64,000 nucleotides of DNA from Bolinopsis microptera (GCF_026151205.1 NC_087073.1:5167001-5231000), one strand, 5' to 3'. Shown: positions 39,521-49,180, counted from the stretch's first letter. The notes: generated by a model not told the origin, from the sequence alone. A program made the numbers and translations.

Positions 39521-40696
39521 TGGTCTTTTCTCGCCTTCTTTGAGCTGTCAAAGAGCCATGAGACCAAGTGGACGTTTTCGTGATAAACTGTAAAACCTCT
39601 CCATATCAGGCCTCTCACGGGAGAAACGAGAAGTGTACGGTATAGAACGTTTCATATATAATAATAATATAATATACACGTGTTGCATTGTGTCGTATTG
39701 TGATTGAATATAGCTCGATATGTATTACTACTTAGTTTACATCACCCACCAAATGCGATATGAACAACTCGGTTTGATTGTTGAGGAAAAGAAGAGGTCT
39801 GGTAATACAGGTAGGCCGGTTCAGATTAGCACAATTGACAGTACAGAGAGGTTTTATTTATTACAAATGTGATTATCTTAACCCCACTGATTCATCATTG
39901 AAATCAATAAAATGACAGTACAGCATGCTATCGTTTCGATCTTGACTGTGCCATTGGTGCAGTTTCTGTGAAAATCGATAAGGCTGTATTGTAATTAGTT
40001 ATGAAACTCTTATATCGCGATCGTATGGTTAAACTTAACGTTTTTCAGTTTCAGACCTTTCCACTTAGAGTTAGTAATTCCTGATTATTACTAAAATCTG
40101 CCGAGATTTACTGAACTCCAACTAAAAATATTGGTGATTTAAGTATTCTTGAAACGAAAAATTGACTAAGTTTTTTTGAAAATCATTTTTCTCCGCGTTT
40201 CATGCAATTTGATCACTTTTGGCGGAAAAAAATATTTTGAATTTTCGAAATTTTTCGAAGTCTCGAAAAAAAAATGTAAGTGAAAAATTTTACAATTTTT
40301 TCTAAAAACTACTTTTCTCCGTGTTTTAAGCTATTCCGATCATTTTTAGCCAATAAAAATTTTTTAGAATTTTGCTAATTGGTTAATTGATAATTATCCA
40401 ATTAACTTATTATCTGACGTAAAAATTGTTTGAACAAAAGTTTTTCTTCCTGATAATATGAACACACTCGATTGATTCGCAACCTTTTACGATGTTCACA
40501 ACTAAAGATATTCGACAAACAAGAAAGGTGGTAAAAAGTGGTAAAGTGGCAAAAAGTGGCCTTAAGCCACGTGGAAAAGTTTGGAAAAGTTGGTCAGACA
40601 TAAAGGGCACCTGATGGGACTCAAAAACGTCAAAAATCCTCTGAAAGCTTCGTGTGTCAGCAGATCGATTTTTTCAGACGGATTTCCCTGTACTAA
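39521..40696 (-). repeat. right arm of the 3-kb inverted repeat
   Basis: Reverse complement of the left arm. It ends sharply at CCCTGTACTAA (40686-40696). The inner 200 bases nearest the telomeric array are less similar between arms than the outer 1 kb. No matching direct repeat was seen immediately outside the two outer ends. Confidence 0.95.
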
Positions 40697-41274
40697 CTGT
40701 TGGTTTTCTTCAAAGGCTCAAATTCAAATTGTTTACAAGATGAAACAGCTTATCAGGGAAGATCTTTGTGTTTAATTTTTACAAACATTGGGTTACATTT
40801 TTATAAAATAAGGAGATGAAAAAATTCCCAAATACTATGATTTAATTTGGGGTACGAAATGTGTCAGTTTTTGCAAAACAATTCCCATATTTTCGTTCCC
40901 AAATCATTTAGGTCACCGGAATTATGTCGAACATACATATGTCTTTTAAGGTAGTTAGAATTATCATAACATTGAATGAGTTTGAATAGTAGAAACTAGA
41001 AATATGTTGTAAGTCTTACATGTTTGTTATTCCTTTGAAGAGTTTATCTGTGTTGCCACCTGTGTCCTTGATTTAGGATTTTTCTAAAACCTTTTCCTTA
41101 AGACCCCCACAACAAACTGGCAAATCACAGTTAATTCAGCTTTTTGATTTGGATTTGAAGCACTCATCTGGCTGGCGTAGATGTGCATGTATCCTATGGC
41201 TGTTGTTAACCACCTCACCAACCCATGGACCAGTGGGCTACCATGCTAGCATAGGCACAAAATTGACTTTCTTT
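40697..41274. other. non-coding gap between the two repeat systems
   Basis: AT-rich sequence with no recognised gene or repeat, ending in CTTTCTTT, the proposed left target duplication of the outer TIR element. Confidence 0.4.
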
Positions 41275-41851
41275 GGGGTGTCCAACCCCAAAAGCCCTAA
41301 AAACCCATTCCCAAAATGAAAATTTGAGGTTAAGTTGGGGTTTTAGGGTATATTTGGGTTTTATAATAGAAGAAATTATTCAAACAATATACACATAATA
41401 CAGCAATGACCCTATATAAAAATTCTTTAAAAATGGTACAAATTTTAAAAACTGAGGTAAAAAATAAAACCCTTTGCAATAATATATAACAAATTCACAT
41501 CACAACAAAAAGCAGTTTAGACCCCCATCCAACAAGCATTAAGCACTTCATGACCTTTTAGGGTTTAGGAGTGTTGATCAGGTTAAGGTCCAAATCACTT
41601 ATCGCCGTGGGTGGAAGAGTTCTGGTACCTCTGTATCCCCTGATAGAGATTATACAGGTTCTGAGTAGATCAAAGCGCAGTCTGCGTCTGACAAATGACA
41701 TCACATCACAATACCGTTGGCCTTTCTTAAGGCTGATCTTTTCAGCGAGATGTTTTAGGAACTGAGAAGCCATCAACTGCCATTTCAAACTAATTACAAC
41801 ACTACAAATCTATTACATTTATTGAGGTATGACAATGGAAAGTCCGCTACG

Positions 41852-43006
41852 ATGATAACAAACAGCGGTGAAGACAAGACAGCAGAAACAGAGAGTGTAC
41901 AGCTACCAGACACCTGTGATCCGGAGATATCTCAACACCTGTCTTCTGAAGGTATTGCTTATGTTACACCTGTTGTTTCTCTGTTATGTGGAATCTGTCC
42001 CAAAGATCTTATATCAGAACCTTGTAGCATTCAATGTGATTCCTGTAAGACATTTTTCCATCCTAAATGTCTTGGCAAGTCTGCACCAGTGGACAGTGAA
42101 CGGTGGGTTTGTCAGAAATGTAGGGATAATGTAGAGAACCAGCAGATCGTTGATGCTCCTGACGAGGAAAATGATATCTGTTATAACTGTCCCGTGTGTA
42201 GGAGTGTTGTGGGGGATTCGGATAAGGCATTGGGTTGTGATGGCTGTGAAGAATGGTTCCATGCACCTTGTTTGTTTATCAGTGAAACCGAGTACGCTGA
42301 GATGGATAATGAAGAGATATGGTTTTGTGATACTTGTCAAGCAGTGAAAGCAAACAAAATTAATTGGGGCTCAATGGTTGGTGAAGAGTTGATAGCTGAG
42401 AAAGTCCAAGCTGTTTATCAAGAGATGGTGACATGGAGAAAGAATATTTTCCTAGTTCCCAGAGGTAAATCAGGTAGCGACTTTATAAAAGAACTGACTC
42501 GGCTCATCCTCTTATTTGCAGATGCTACCAAGTGGGAAAGGCTATCGTTCGCACTGGTTCATATCTTCTTGCCAATCATGTTGCAAAAACCGTCAAGCAA
42601 GTCAAAAGCAAGAGACCATGTAACATATCTCACCAAGCGTTTGGTTAAATGGAAAAATGGAGAACTTGACGATCTAATGATGGAGTGCAGGAGTATTCAG
42701 AAAGCCTTGGTGCAGCAACAAAAAATCAGCGAGGAATCCAGGAAGAAGAGTTTCTGCCGACTAATGCTTCTTGGGAAAGTTAAACAAGCCACCAAATATG
42801 TTGACAGTTCCAATGACACCTTAGGAGTTCACAGCCTAACAGCAAACATTAAACAGGTCCTTGGGGAGAAACACCCTCCAGCTGTTAAAGCAGATCCAGT
42901 TGTTCTGCACCCTCACAGTACTCCTCCACCTCAGGAAGTGATATTTGAGAGGATTGACGCAAGAGGGCTTGTTTATATTTGGATGGATCAGGCGGCCCAA
43001 CACTAA
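41852..43006 (+). CDS. retroelement N-terminal region with two PHD fingers
   Basis: First part of the element's coding region, from the first in-frame ATG to TAA. Two consecutive PHD zinc fingers are clear. The first is CGICPKD through CDSCKTFFHPKCLG to WVCQKC; the second is CPVC through LGCDGCEEWFHAPC to WFCDTC. Both have the Cys4-His-Cys3 pattern and the aromatic W/F before the last cysteine pair. PHD fingers read histone H3 tails, so a role in choosing chromatin targets is plausible (inference). Beyond them is a helical, Lys-rich region with no recognised fold. Near 42985 the homologous reading passes into the next frame (GSGGPTLTD, then an in-frame TAA, then DLWKHIICSKSFG), so this and the following frame were probably one protein now broken by a frameshift and a stop. 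Confidence 0.85.
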   Translation: MITNSGEDKTAETESVQLPDTCDPEISQHLSSEGIAYVTPVVSLLCGICPKDLISEPCSIQCDSCKTFFHPKCLGKSAPVDSERWVCQKCRDNVENQQIVDAPDEENDICYNCPVCRSVVGDSDKALGCDGCEEWFHAPCLFISETEYAEMDNEEIWFCDTCQAVKANKINWGSMVGEELIAEKVQAVYQEMVTWRKNIFLVPRGKSGSDFIKELTRLILLFADATKWERLSFALVHIFLPIMLQKPSSKSKARDHVTYLTKRLVKWKNGELDDLMMECRSIQKALVQQQKISEESRKKSFCRLMLLGKVKQATKYVDSSNDTLGVHSLTANIKQVLGEKHPPAVKADPVVLHPHSTPPPQEVIFERIDARGLVYIWMDQAAQH

Positions 43007-43017
43007 CGGACTAAGAT

Positions 43018-45201
43018 TTGTGGAAGCATATCATCTGCAGCAAATCATTTGGCAAAGCATCAGTGACACTTGCTGAGTCTATAGCAATTGTTGCAAGGCG
43101 CCTTTGTAGAGAAGATATCCATCATAGCTGTCTGAAAGAGTTCACTGCATGCAGATTAATCCCTCTTGATAAAGGCCAGGATAAGAACGGGAAACCTGGT
43201 GTAAGACCAATTGGAATCGGCGAGATATTGCGCAGAATCATTGGAAAAGCAGTTATAATGTCTTTCAAAACTGATATACAATATGCTGCTGGCCCACTGC
43301 AGACCTGTGCAGGGCTCAAATCAGGAATAGAGGCTTCCATTCATGCAATGAGACAGATCTGGGAAGACAGTGACACTGAAGCAATACTACAGGTTGACGC
43401 TGATAATGCGTTCAATCGTCTTAATAGAGAAGCAGCCCTTCACAATGTTCATGAGATCTGTCCTCCGCTCTATCAGTATCTAAAGAACCACTACCAAAAG
43501 CCAGCAGACCTGATCATTAATACTACCGAGGACCACTACCAACTTAAGTCTGAGGAAGGTTCAACTCAGGGAGATGTAGCAGCAATGGCATTCTATGCGT
43601 TAGGGATCAAGCCTCTAGTAGATGACCTAGCCACAGCCTCCAAGCCCAGTGTTTGCAAACAGTCTTGGTATGCAGACGACAGTAGTGCTGGTGGAAAGAT
43701 TGAAGGTATTAAGATATGGTGGGATACGCTGTTGGAGCAAGGACCAAAGTATGGATATTACCCAAAAGCCAGTAAGACCGTCCTGATTGTGAAGAATAGC
43801 GAGGACCTAGATCTTGCGCAGAAAGTATTCTCAGGCACTGGTATTAAAATCGAGTCCGAAGGAGAACGCCATTTGGGTGCAGCAATTGGCAGCGAAGCTT
43901 TTAAGAACAAATATGTCTCAGATAAAGTCCATAAATGGTGTCAGGACATCAAGCTGTTGTCATCAATTGCTGTTGAGGAGCCCCAAGCTGCTTTGACTGC
44001 ATATACTAAGGGAATTTGTCACCGGTGGACGTTCATTCAGAGGACCATCCCGGGTATAAGTCACTTGTTTCAACCATTGGAGGATTGCATCAGAACAGAT
44101 TTTATTCCAGCAATCTTGGGTAAGAACGTATCAGACTTGGACCGCTCCATATTTGCATTGCCAGTCAGACATGGTGGCCTAGGTATCTCCAACCCAGTTG
44201 AAAACTGCAATAGAGAATTCACAGCCTCAGTCACCATCACAAAAGACCTCACAGACCTGATTATCAACCAGCAAAACACCCTTGAACATTACAACATGTC
44301 AATTCAAAATGATGCTATAAAAAGTCTCAAGGCAATCAAGGAGAAACACTTATTTACGGTTAGCAAATCAATAGAGGACAGTGTAAGAGATCCCAACCTA
44401 AAGAGATCTTTCCAGTTCATCAAAGAGAAAGGTTCAGGATGTTGGCTTACTGCACTTCCATTGAAGAGATTTGGCTACTCCCTGAACAAGATTGAGTTCC
44501 GTGATGCTCTGTACTTGCGTTATGGTTGGGAGATCCCTAACACCCCATTTCACTGTGCTTGTGGAGAGAGAAATAATGTGAATCACACACTTATATGCAA
44601 GAAAGGTGGCTATGTTTCTATGAGACACAACAACATCCGCGATCTAAATGCAGAGCTGCAGCGTGAAGTATGCAGAGATGTAGTGACTGAGCCAGCATTG
44701 ATACCCCTTGATAATGAAGAAATTGTTGGTACCAATGCTGATAGAGCTGCACCTGATGTATCCTCACGAGGTCTCTGGAGCACATTTGAACGAACATTCT
44801 TTGATGTCTGTGTTACCCACCCCAACTCACCCACATATGACAAAAAAGATATGGAACAGATCTATAAAGCTCATGAAATGAGGAAAATGAAAAAGTACAA
44901 CAACAGAATCATCCAGGTGGAAAAAGGCACCTTTACTCCACTTATATACTCAACAAATGGCGGATGGGGTCCACAAGCCACAAGATACCACAAGAGACTC
45001 GCTGAAAAACTATCCCATAAGAGAGGAGAAGACTATGCGGCTATTATGTGTTACATGCGCACCAGGATTAGATTCTCAATCCTCAGGAGCACACTGATAG
45101 CGGTCAGGGGTGAGAGAGGGAGACGGCAATCGTATACATTGCCAATCAGTGTAACTTCGTTTAACTTGATACCTGCCACCATGGACTATGAATGCTTCTA
45201 G
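43018..45201 (+). CDS. retroelement reverse transcriptase with C-terminal zinc knuckle and nuclease-like domain
   Basis: Long open frame of 727 codons. RT motifs: RLIPLDKGQDKNGKPGVRPI, LQVDADNAFNRLNR (motif A), GSTQGDVAAMAFYALGIKPL (motif B) and WYADDSS (motif C with the catalytic Asp pair). After the thumb comes a CCHC knuckle (CACGERNNVNHTLIC), RHNNIRD, and then AAPDVSS with FFDVCVTHP and later basic residues. This arrangement recalls the restriction-like endonuclease of R2-type non-LTR elements (CCHC, RHN, PD, D). The final 100 residues (FTPLIYSTNGGWGPQA and RHHK-rich helices) are shared with copy 2. The first Met is probably not the original start, since the upstream PHD frame appears to have been continuous with it. 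Apart from that junction the frame is intact, implying recent activity. Confidence 0.88.
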   Translation: MWKHIICSKSFGKASVTLAESIAIVARRLCREDIHHSCLKEFTACRLIPLDKGQDKNGKPGVRPIGIGEILRRIIGKAVIMSFKTDIQYAAGPLQTCAGLKSGIEASIHAMRQIWEDSDTEAILQVDADNAFNRLNREAALHNVHEICPPLYQYLKNHYQKPADLIINTTEDHYQLKSEEGSTQGDVAAMAFYALGIKPLVDDLATASKPSVCKQSWYADDSSAGGKIEGIKIWWDTLLEQGPKYGYYPKASKTVLIVKNSEDLDLAQKVFSGTGIKIESEGERHLGAAIGSEAFKNKYVSDKVHKWCQDIKLLSSIAVEEPQAALTAYTKGICHRWTFIQRTIPGISHLFQPLEDCIRTDFIPAILGKNVSDLDRSIFALPVRHGGLGISNPVENCNREFTASVTITKDLTDLIINQQNTLEHYNMSIQNDAIKSLKAIKEKHLFTVSKSIEDSVRDPNLKRSFQFIKEKGSGCWLTALPLKRFGYSLNKIEFRDALYLRYGWEIPNTPFHCACGERNNVNHTLICKKGGYVSMRHNNIRDLNAELQREVCRDVVTEPALIPLDNEEIVGTNADRAAPDVSSRGLWSTFERTFFDVCVTHPNSPTYDKKDMEQIYKAHEMRKMKKYNNRIIQVEKGTFTPLIYSTNGGWGPQATRYHKRLAEKLSHKRGEDYAAIMCYMRTRIRFSILRSTLIAVRGERGRRQSYTLPISVTSFNLIPATMDYECF

Positions 45202-45954
45202 ACACTATCCTTTTGATATTGAGATATTGGTATTTCAGATCACGTGTACATTGTTCCTTTTTTTACGACACAGTAATTTATTGACACTCACAGCTATAAT
45301 TTTAATCATTGAATCAGTATTTTTATCTGTGCTCTGCGAATGCATCACATGAATCAGTTTTTTAATCTATTAACTTATTACACATTTGTGCTCTGCTTTA
45401 GCATCACTTGACTATTAAAAAAAAGAAATTGTTTGTTCAGGCCATGACCTTATAGTCAGCCAATTGGCCATTGCTATATTATGTGTATATTGTTTGAATA
45501 TTCTTTTCTTATTTTCTAATCTTCAACTGCCATTCCTCCTGTAGTACTGAACACCAGTTAATAAAACAAAAGTTTTAACTCTGTCATTGTATTCACGTTT
45601 TTTGTTTTTCTCGTGAGATTGGTACATCTGCGAGATTCTCTTGTCACTGTTGGACTAGGCTTGAGGGTGAAGTACCCTTACATCTGTGAATGCCCTGTCC
45701 AGCGGCGACCAGAGCGATCTCGATGTCCAGTCTTGCACCATCTTGTCTATTTGTTCCATGATAGTTTAAGTGTGTGAGGAACGGAGAGAAGCTGAGGTTT
45801 TGTTTCAACGTCTTTGCAAACAGTGGTTAGGAGTTCAGCTATTGTATCTCTGAGTGAATTGTGTCTAAGTGAAACGTAGCCTCCGATTTTGCAGGTTAGA
45901 GTATGGTTGATATGGTTTTGTTTTCCACATACACATAGGGGACTTCTGTGAGCT

Positions 45955-45977
45955 AAGTAAGTAAGTAAGTAAGTAAA
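45955..45977. repeat. AAGT microsatellite
   Basis: About five AAGT units on the plus strand within the disrupted part of retroelement copy 2. Confidence 0.9.
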
Positions 45978-46877
45978 GATTATGACATTACATCATCACA
46001 AGTGTCTAAAAATATCATTGCACTAAATAGAAAAATAATTCAAATAGACATATTCTTCCAGCAACATTAATAATTTATTAAATTCAATTTTATTAATTAA
46101 TAAAATCTAATGCATTATATATAAATAATTAATTAAAACTTCCCAGTGGAATAAAGATTTATAAAACGTTTCTTCGCCACAAAAGGATGAAACCAAAGAT
46201 ATTCATTATGTGTCTCCTTATTGCTTAAATAACAGTAGACTGTAGACAGTGTAAGATTATATCTGAGTGAGAGGGCATCAAAGAATTCTTGTTTGTTGAG
46301 GACATACCCACATGCTTTTAGAGGGAGTGTGGATAACCAAATGGATGCTCCTTTTGCGCTGAGAGTTCTATTTGTGTGGATGGGGATACCTCACTCATAA
46401 TAGTTTCACGTTGCTGTTTGTAAAGCTCTTCCTTATGCTTCTTTATCTCACTTATGATGTCATGTTGCAGTTCCTCGTTTGGTTGGAAAGTAGTATATTG
46501 TTGAAAAACTGCTTCTGTGAGCTGTTTCGTGGCATTTACTGAGTTAGAGTACTCCATCTCTGCTGTTGATGTACAGTCTGGAATGCTCAGCCCACCCATT
46601 CTTGCGGGAAGTGAAGCTATTTTTCTGATCTGATCAGGCACAAAACTTTTGCCCATAATGGCTGTAGTAAAGTCTTCCTTGACACAATATTCCAAGAGTT
46701 TAAGGTGATCAGAAATCCCTGGGGTGGTACGGCAGACAAAGTTCCATCTTTTAGAGGTTCCATAGATGAAAGCGGAGTTCGTTTGCAGCTATATCGACAA
46801 GCCCTAGAATGTCTGCTTTCCAACTTTCTGTCTCCTTTAATACGAACTCTTCTACCCCTTCTTCTGATCCAATATAT

Positions 46878-46923
46878 GGGTTTTATAATTGGGTTTTATA
46901 ATTGGGTTTTATAATTGGGTTTT
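46878..46923. repeat. tandem GGGTTTTATAATT
   Basis: Three to four copies of a 13-mer that begins with the proposed 12-bp target duplication of copy 2. Only one copy exists on the left side (41356-41367), so the target was already a short tandem repeat or it expanded after insertion. Confidence 0.85.
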
Positions 46924-47485
46924 TATTACAAAAAAATGTTAGAATTGATATTATTTACACCTTCATTTGAGACCAAGATATATGTTACCCTCCATCATCC
47001 CCATTATCAATTATGATGTGTTATTTGTTTTAAGTATTATTGTATTTTTTGGGTTTTTAAATAATTGGATGCAAAATTACAGAAACGAGAGGAAAAACCA
47101 AAGGACCCCAAAAAACCCAACTCCAAAATGGGAATTAGAGGTAAAATGGGTTTTTTGGGTTTTTTCGGGGTTGGACACCCCCTTCCTTTAAATCCTTCAA
47201 GCAGTAGGTTTCCTGTTAGTCAATAGAATTCCTGACTTGATGCAACAAAAAAAAGCTTGCAAGTTACAAAAGTGGCGTCACATGAGAAATTTTTACTCTA
47301 CCCAAAGATTGCCCATTCTTTATTATCATGGACTTGAGAGTCCTAAATGTGGCAGCTTTTGAGCATTTAAACTATGTATTAATGCTTTTCAAACAAAGTT
47401 ACAACGAATTCTTCATGTAGTGCATCCTGGGTTTGGACAGGATGTGCCCGTTTAAAATATTTTCATCACGTTACACTACATAATT

Positions 47486-47530
47486 CTCAATAAATGCAAT
47501 AGATTTGTAGTGTTGTAATTAGTTTAAAAC
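47486..47530 (-). repeat. 5'-end fragment of the PHD-RT retroelement
   Basis: Read on the minus strand it begins AAACTAATTACAACACTAC and continues through AAATCTATTGCATTTATTGAG, nearly identical to the first 45 bases of copy 1 (41786-41830). It then diverges. It is therefore a third trace of the family, or a donor of the 5' end. Confidence 0.8.
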
Positions 47531-47874
47531 TTCATAATGTTCAACCACCTAAGAAAAACATGTTACTTTACCATTTTCAGGCTTCATTCTCTGGCATGTT
47601 TTGGGGTATCTTTATCTGGTTTTATCGTTATTAGTAAAAGGAGTCTGATCCAGAAACAGATTCAGACTCAGAGTTCATGCATTGGGCGTGGTCTCCTAGG
47701 TGTGGGTGGTATTGATGAATCCGAAGTGGTTGAGGAAAGTGATATTGGACTAAGCGATTATGAGGGTGACAGTGACCGGAAAGTGAAATTTCTTATTATG
47801 CCATGAAATATAGTCAAGAGTATTTCATAAGACAAAAATTGAACTTCAAGGATTATGTGAGATGAACTTGTATC

Positions 47875-47975
47875 ACGTGGTGACCCCCACGGTCGCTTCA
47901 CTATAGTGTAGCGTCTTCGACGCTACAGGGGGAGCCGCGCACTTCGTGCGCGGCGGGTCATACAACGTATGACAA
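47875..47975. other. cluster of perfect hairpins
   Basis: Within 100 bases: CACTATAGTG (47899-47908); GTAGCGTC-TTC-GACGCTAC (47908-47926); GCCGCGCAC-TTC-GTGCGCGGC (47934-47954); GTCATAC-AAC-GTATGAC (47957-47973). TGACCC at 47881-47886 can pair with GGGTCA at 47955-47960, closing the first hairpins into a multibranch form that competes with the last one. The GC content is far above its surroundings. Whether it acts as RNA structure or as DNA palindromes (a transposon end or origin) cannot be told from sequence. Confidence 0.75.
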
Positions 47976-47987
47976 AGATGAACATGT

Positions 47988-48240
47988 TGGGGGGGCAACG
48001 TTTTGTAGATTAAGGTAGATTAAAGTAGAATGTCATCCATTTTTTGGCGAATTCTACTCTACTTTATTCTACTTTATCCTACTTTATTCTACTTTATTCT
48101 ATTTTATTATATTTTGGCCCCCAACGTTTTGTAGATTAAGGTAGATAAAAGTAGAATGTCATCAATTTTTTAAGCGAATTCTACTCTACTTTATTCTACT
48201 TTATTCTACGTTGCCCCCCCCCCCCCCCCCCCCCCCCCCA
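47988..48240. repeat. foldback/MITE-like repeat ending in a poly-C tract
   Basis: Starts GGGGGGGCAACG and ends CGTTGCCCCCC, inverted copies. Inside are two direct repeats, each CCAACGTTTTGTAGATTAAG followed by AGTAGAATGTCATC and a (TCTACTTTAT)n stretch. Each half can fold because GTAGA/AAAGTAGAAT is inverse to ATTCTACTTTA. A homopolymer of about 25 C closes the right end. No coding content. Confidence 0.8.
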
Positions 48241-48746
48241 TAGTAGCTTGCATGAATGACATCGTCGTTGATCGGAAGTGTTCGTTTAGGGAGGGTTGCT
48301 GCTTCACCAACAATATCATAGACAGCATTCAACCCCTCTAGAGAAATCGCTAAACGCTACAGCGATATTCATTTCTTATGCTAAATTCAAAATGTTAATG
48401 CCTAGTATTATATATAGTTGATGATTGTCCAAAATTAAGGTGGCGAATTAGGCGAATGTAATCATGAAGCTTTAATGAATAAACAATATTTCTGAGCACT
48501 CAGCAAATTGTGAAGCTTAGTGAAATTGTGTGGCATGCACGAATAGTGGGAAGGTGGTGAGGGTGGGGTAATAATTTTTTTGCACTAGGAAGGCTCACCT
48601 GTGAAAGTTAAGTGAATATGCTGCAGTTGATACATGTTTCGTATCCAAATATCAGAGATATTATGGATACACCATGAAGGCACATCTCTGCGCGGCGTAA
48701 GTGAATTAACAAGTTCGCACGGTAAATTTTCTTATTTTCCTGGCCT

Positions 48747-49180
48747 TCGGCATGCAACGTATGTCAATGCAACGTATGTCAATGCAACGTATGTCAATGC
48801 AACACGTATGTCAATGCTGCAGTATCAGTTGATCTCAGTTGTTTAACGAGTACGAAGTAAAAGGTCGTTCAAACAATATACATGCATTCATTTAAATCAA
48901 GTGATGCAATTGGCAGATAAGAGCACAATACACATTGCTCTATATATATAAGCAGAGCCCTCTCGCTTGCAGTAGCGCGCGTCACGCAGTACTGAGTACG
49001 CGTATACACCTGGCTATGTGAACAATACACAGGTAACTAACATTTTGCACTGCTATCGATATAATATAATATGAAATATAAACATCCAATTATATAAATA
49101 TCTATTCCACCATAGAAGTGAAAAAGTTTCTGATAGAGGAGCCGGTCTTCATTGGTTTTTTGACATACGTTGCATGCCAC
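48747..49180. repeat. inverted GGCATGCAACGTATGTCAA pair with tandem copies
   Basis: GGCATGCAACGTATGTCAA at 48749-48767 is the exact inverse of TTGACATACGTTGCATGCC at about 49159-49177. The left partner is followed by three further copies of AATGCAACGTATGTC. The core ACGTATG also forms the third hairpin at 47957-47973, linking the two sites. Confidence 0.75.
48940..49035 (+). promoter_or_regulatory. possible TATA promoter with downstream splice donor
   Basis: CTATATATATAAGCAG resembles a TATA box. About 30 bases later the sequence becomes GC-rich (CAGTAGCGCGCGTCACGC), and at about 49030 there is a consensus donor CAG|GTAACT. It lies between the inverted repeats, which would suit a short first exon of an unknown transcript. 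No coding sequence follows, so this is tentative. Confidence 0.3.

Larger units (their letters stand above)
41785..45522 (+). mobile_element. PHD-RT retroelement copy 1 (near full length)
   Basis: About 3.7 kb inserted into copy 2, bounded by the 12-bp duplication TCAACTGCCATT (41773-41784 and 45523-45534). It has no LTRs or terminal inverted repeats. Coding content is a PHD-finger region then reverse transcriptase then zinc knuckle and nuclease-like domain (41852-45201). The 3' end (ATTATGTGTATATTGTTTGAAT then a T/C-rich tail) is shared with copy 2 and is not a poly(A) tail. These features indicate a target-primed non-LTR type of element. Confidence 0.85.
41356..46889 (-). pseudogene. PHD-RT retroelement copy 2, 5'-truncated and interrupted
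   Basis: A minus-strand, decayed relative of the element at 41785-45522. It is bounded by GGGTTTTATAAT at 41356-41367 and 46878-46889, a 12-bp target duplication. From its 5' side: 46.87-46.32 kb encodes the RT C-terminal part (KSFVPDQIRKIASLPARMGG matches the other copy's NVSDLDRSIFALPVRHGG). 46.31-46.21 kb encodes LPLKACGYVLNKQEFFDAL. 45.93-45.75 kb encodes the zinc knuckle CVCGKQNHINHTLTC and SLRHN. 41765-41559 encodes the C-terminal HLAEKISLKKGQRYCDVMSF. It starts mid-RT, so it is a truncated insertion. A spacer with AAGT repeats (45955-46200) interrupts it. Stops and frameshifts are frequent. Confidence 0.85.
41275..47181. mobile_element. outer short TIR element, split by nested retroelements
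   Basis: GGGGTGTCCAACCCC at 41275-41289 is the exact inverse of 47167-47181, and the adjacent GGTTTTTAGGG/AACCC-rich sequence is also roughly inverted for about 90 bases. CTTTCTTT (41267-41274) and CTTCCTTT (47182-47189) flank it, a possible 8-bp target duplication with one mismatch. Removing the inner insertion (41368-46889 with one duplication copy) leaves roughly 400 bases, the size of a non-autonomous TIR element. The superfamily is unknown; 8 bp would fit hAT-like elements, but the termini are not typical. Confidence 0.65.
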
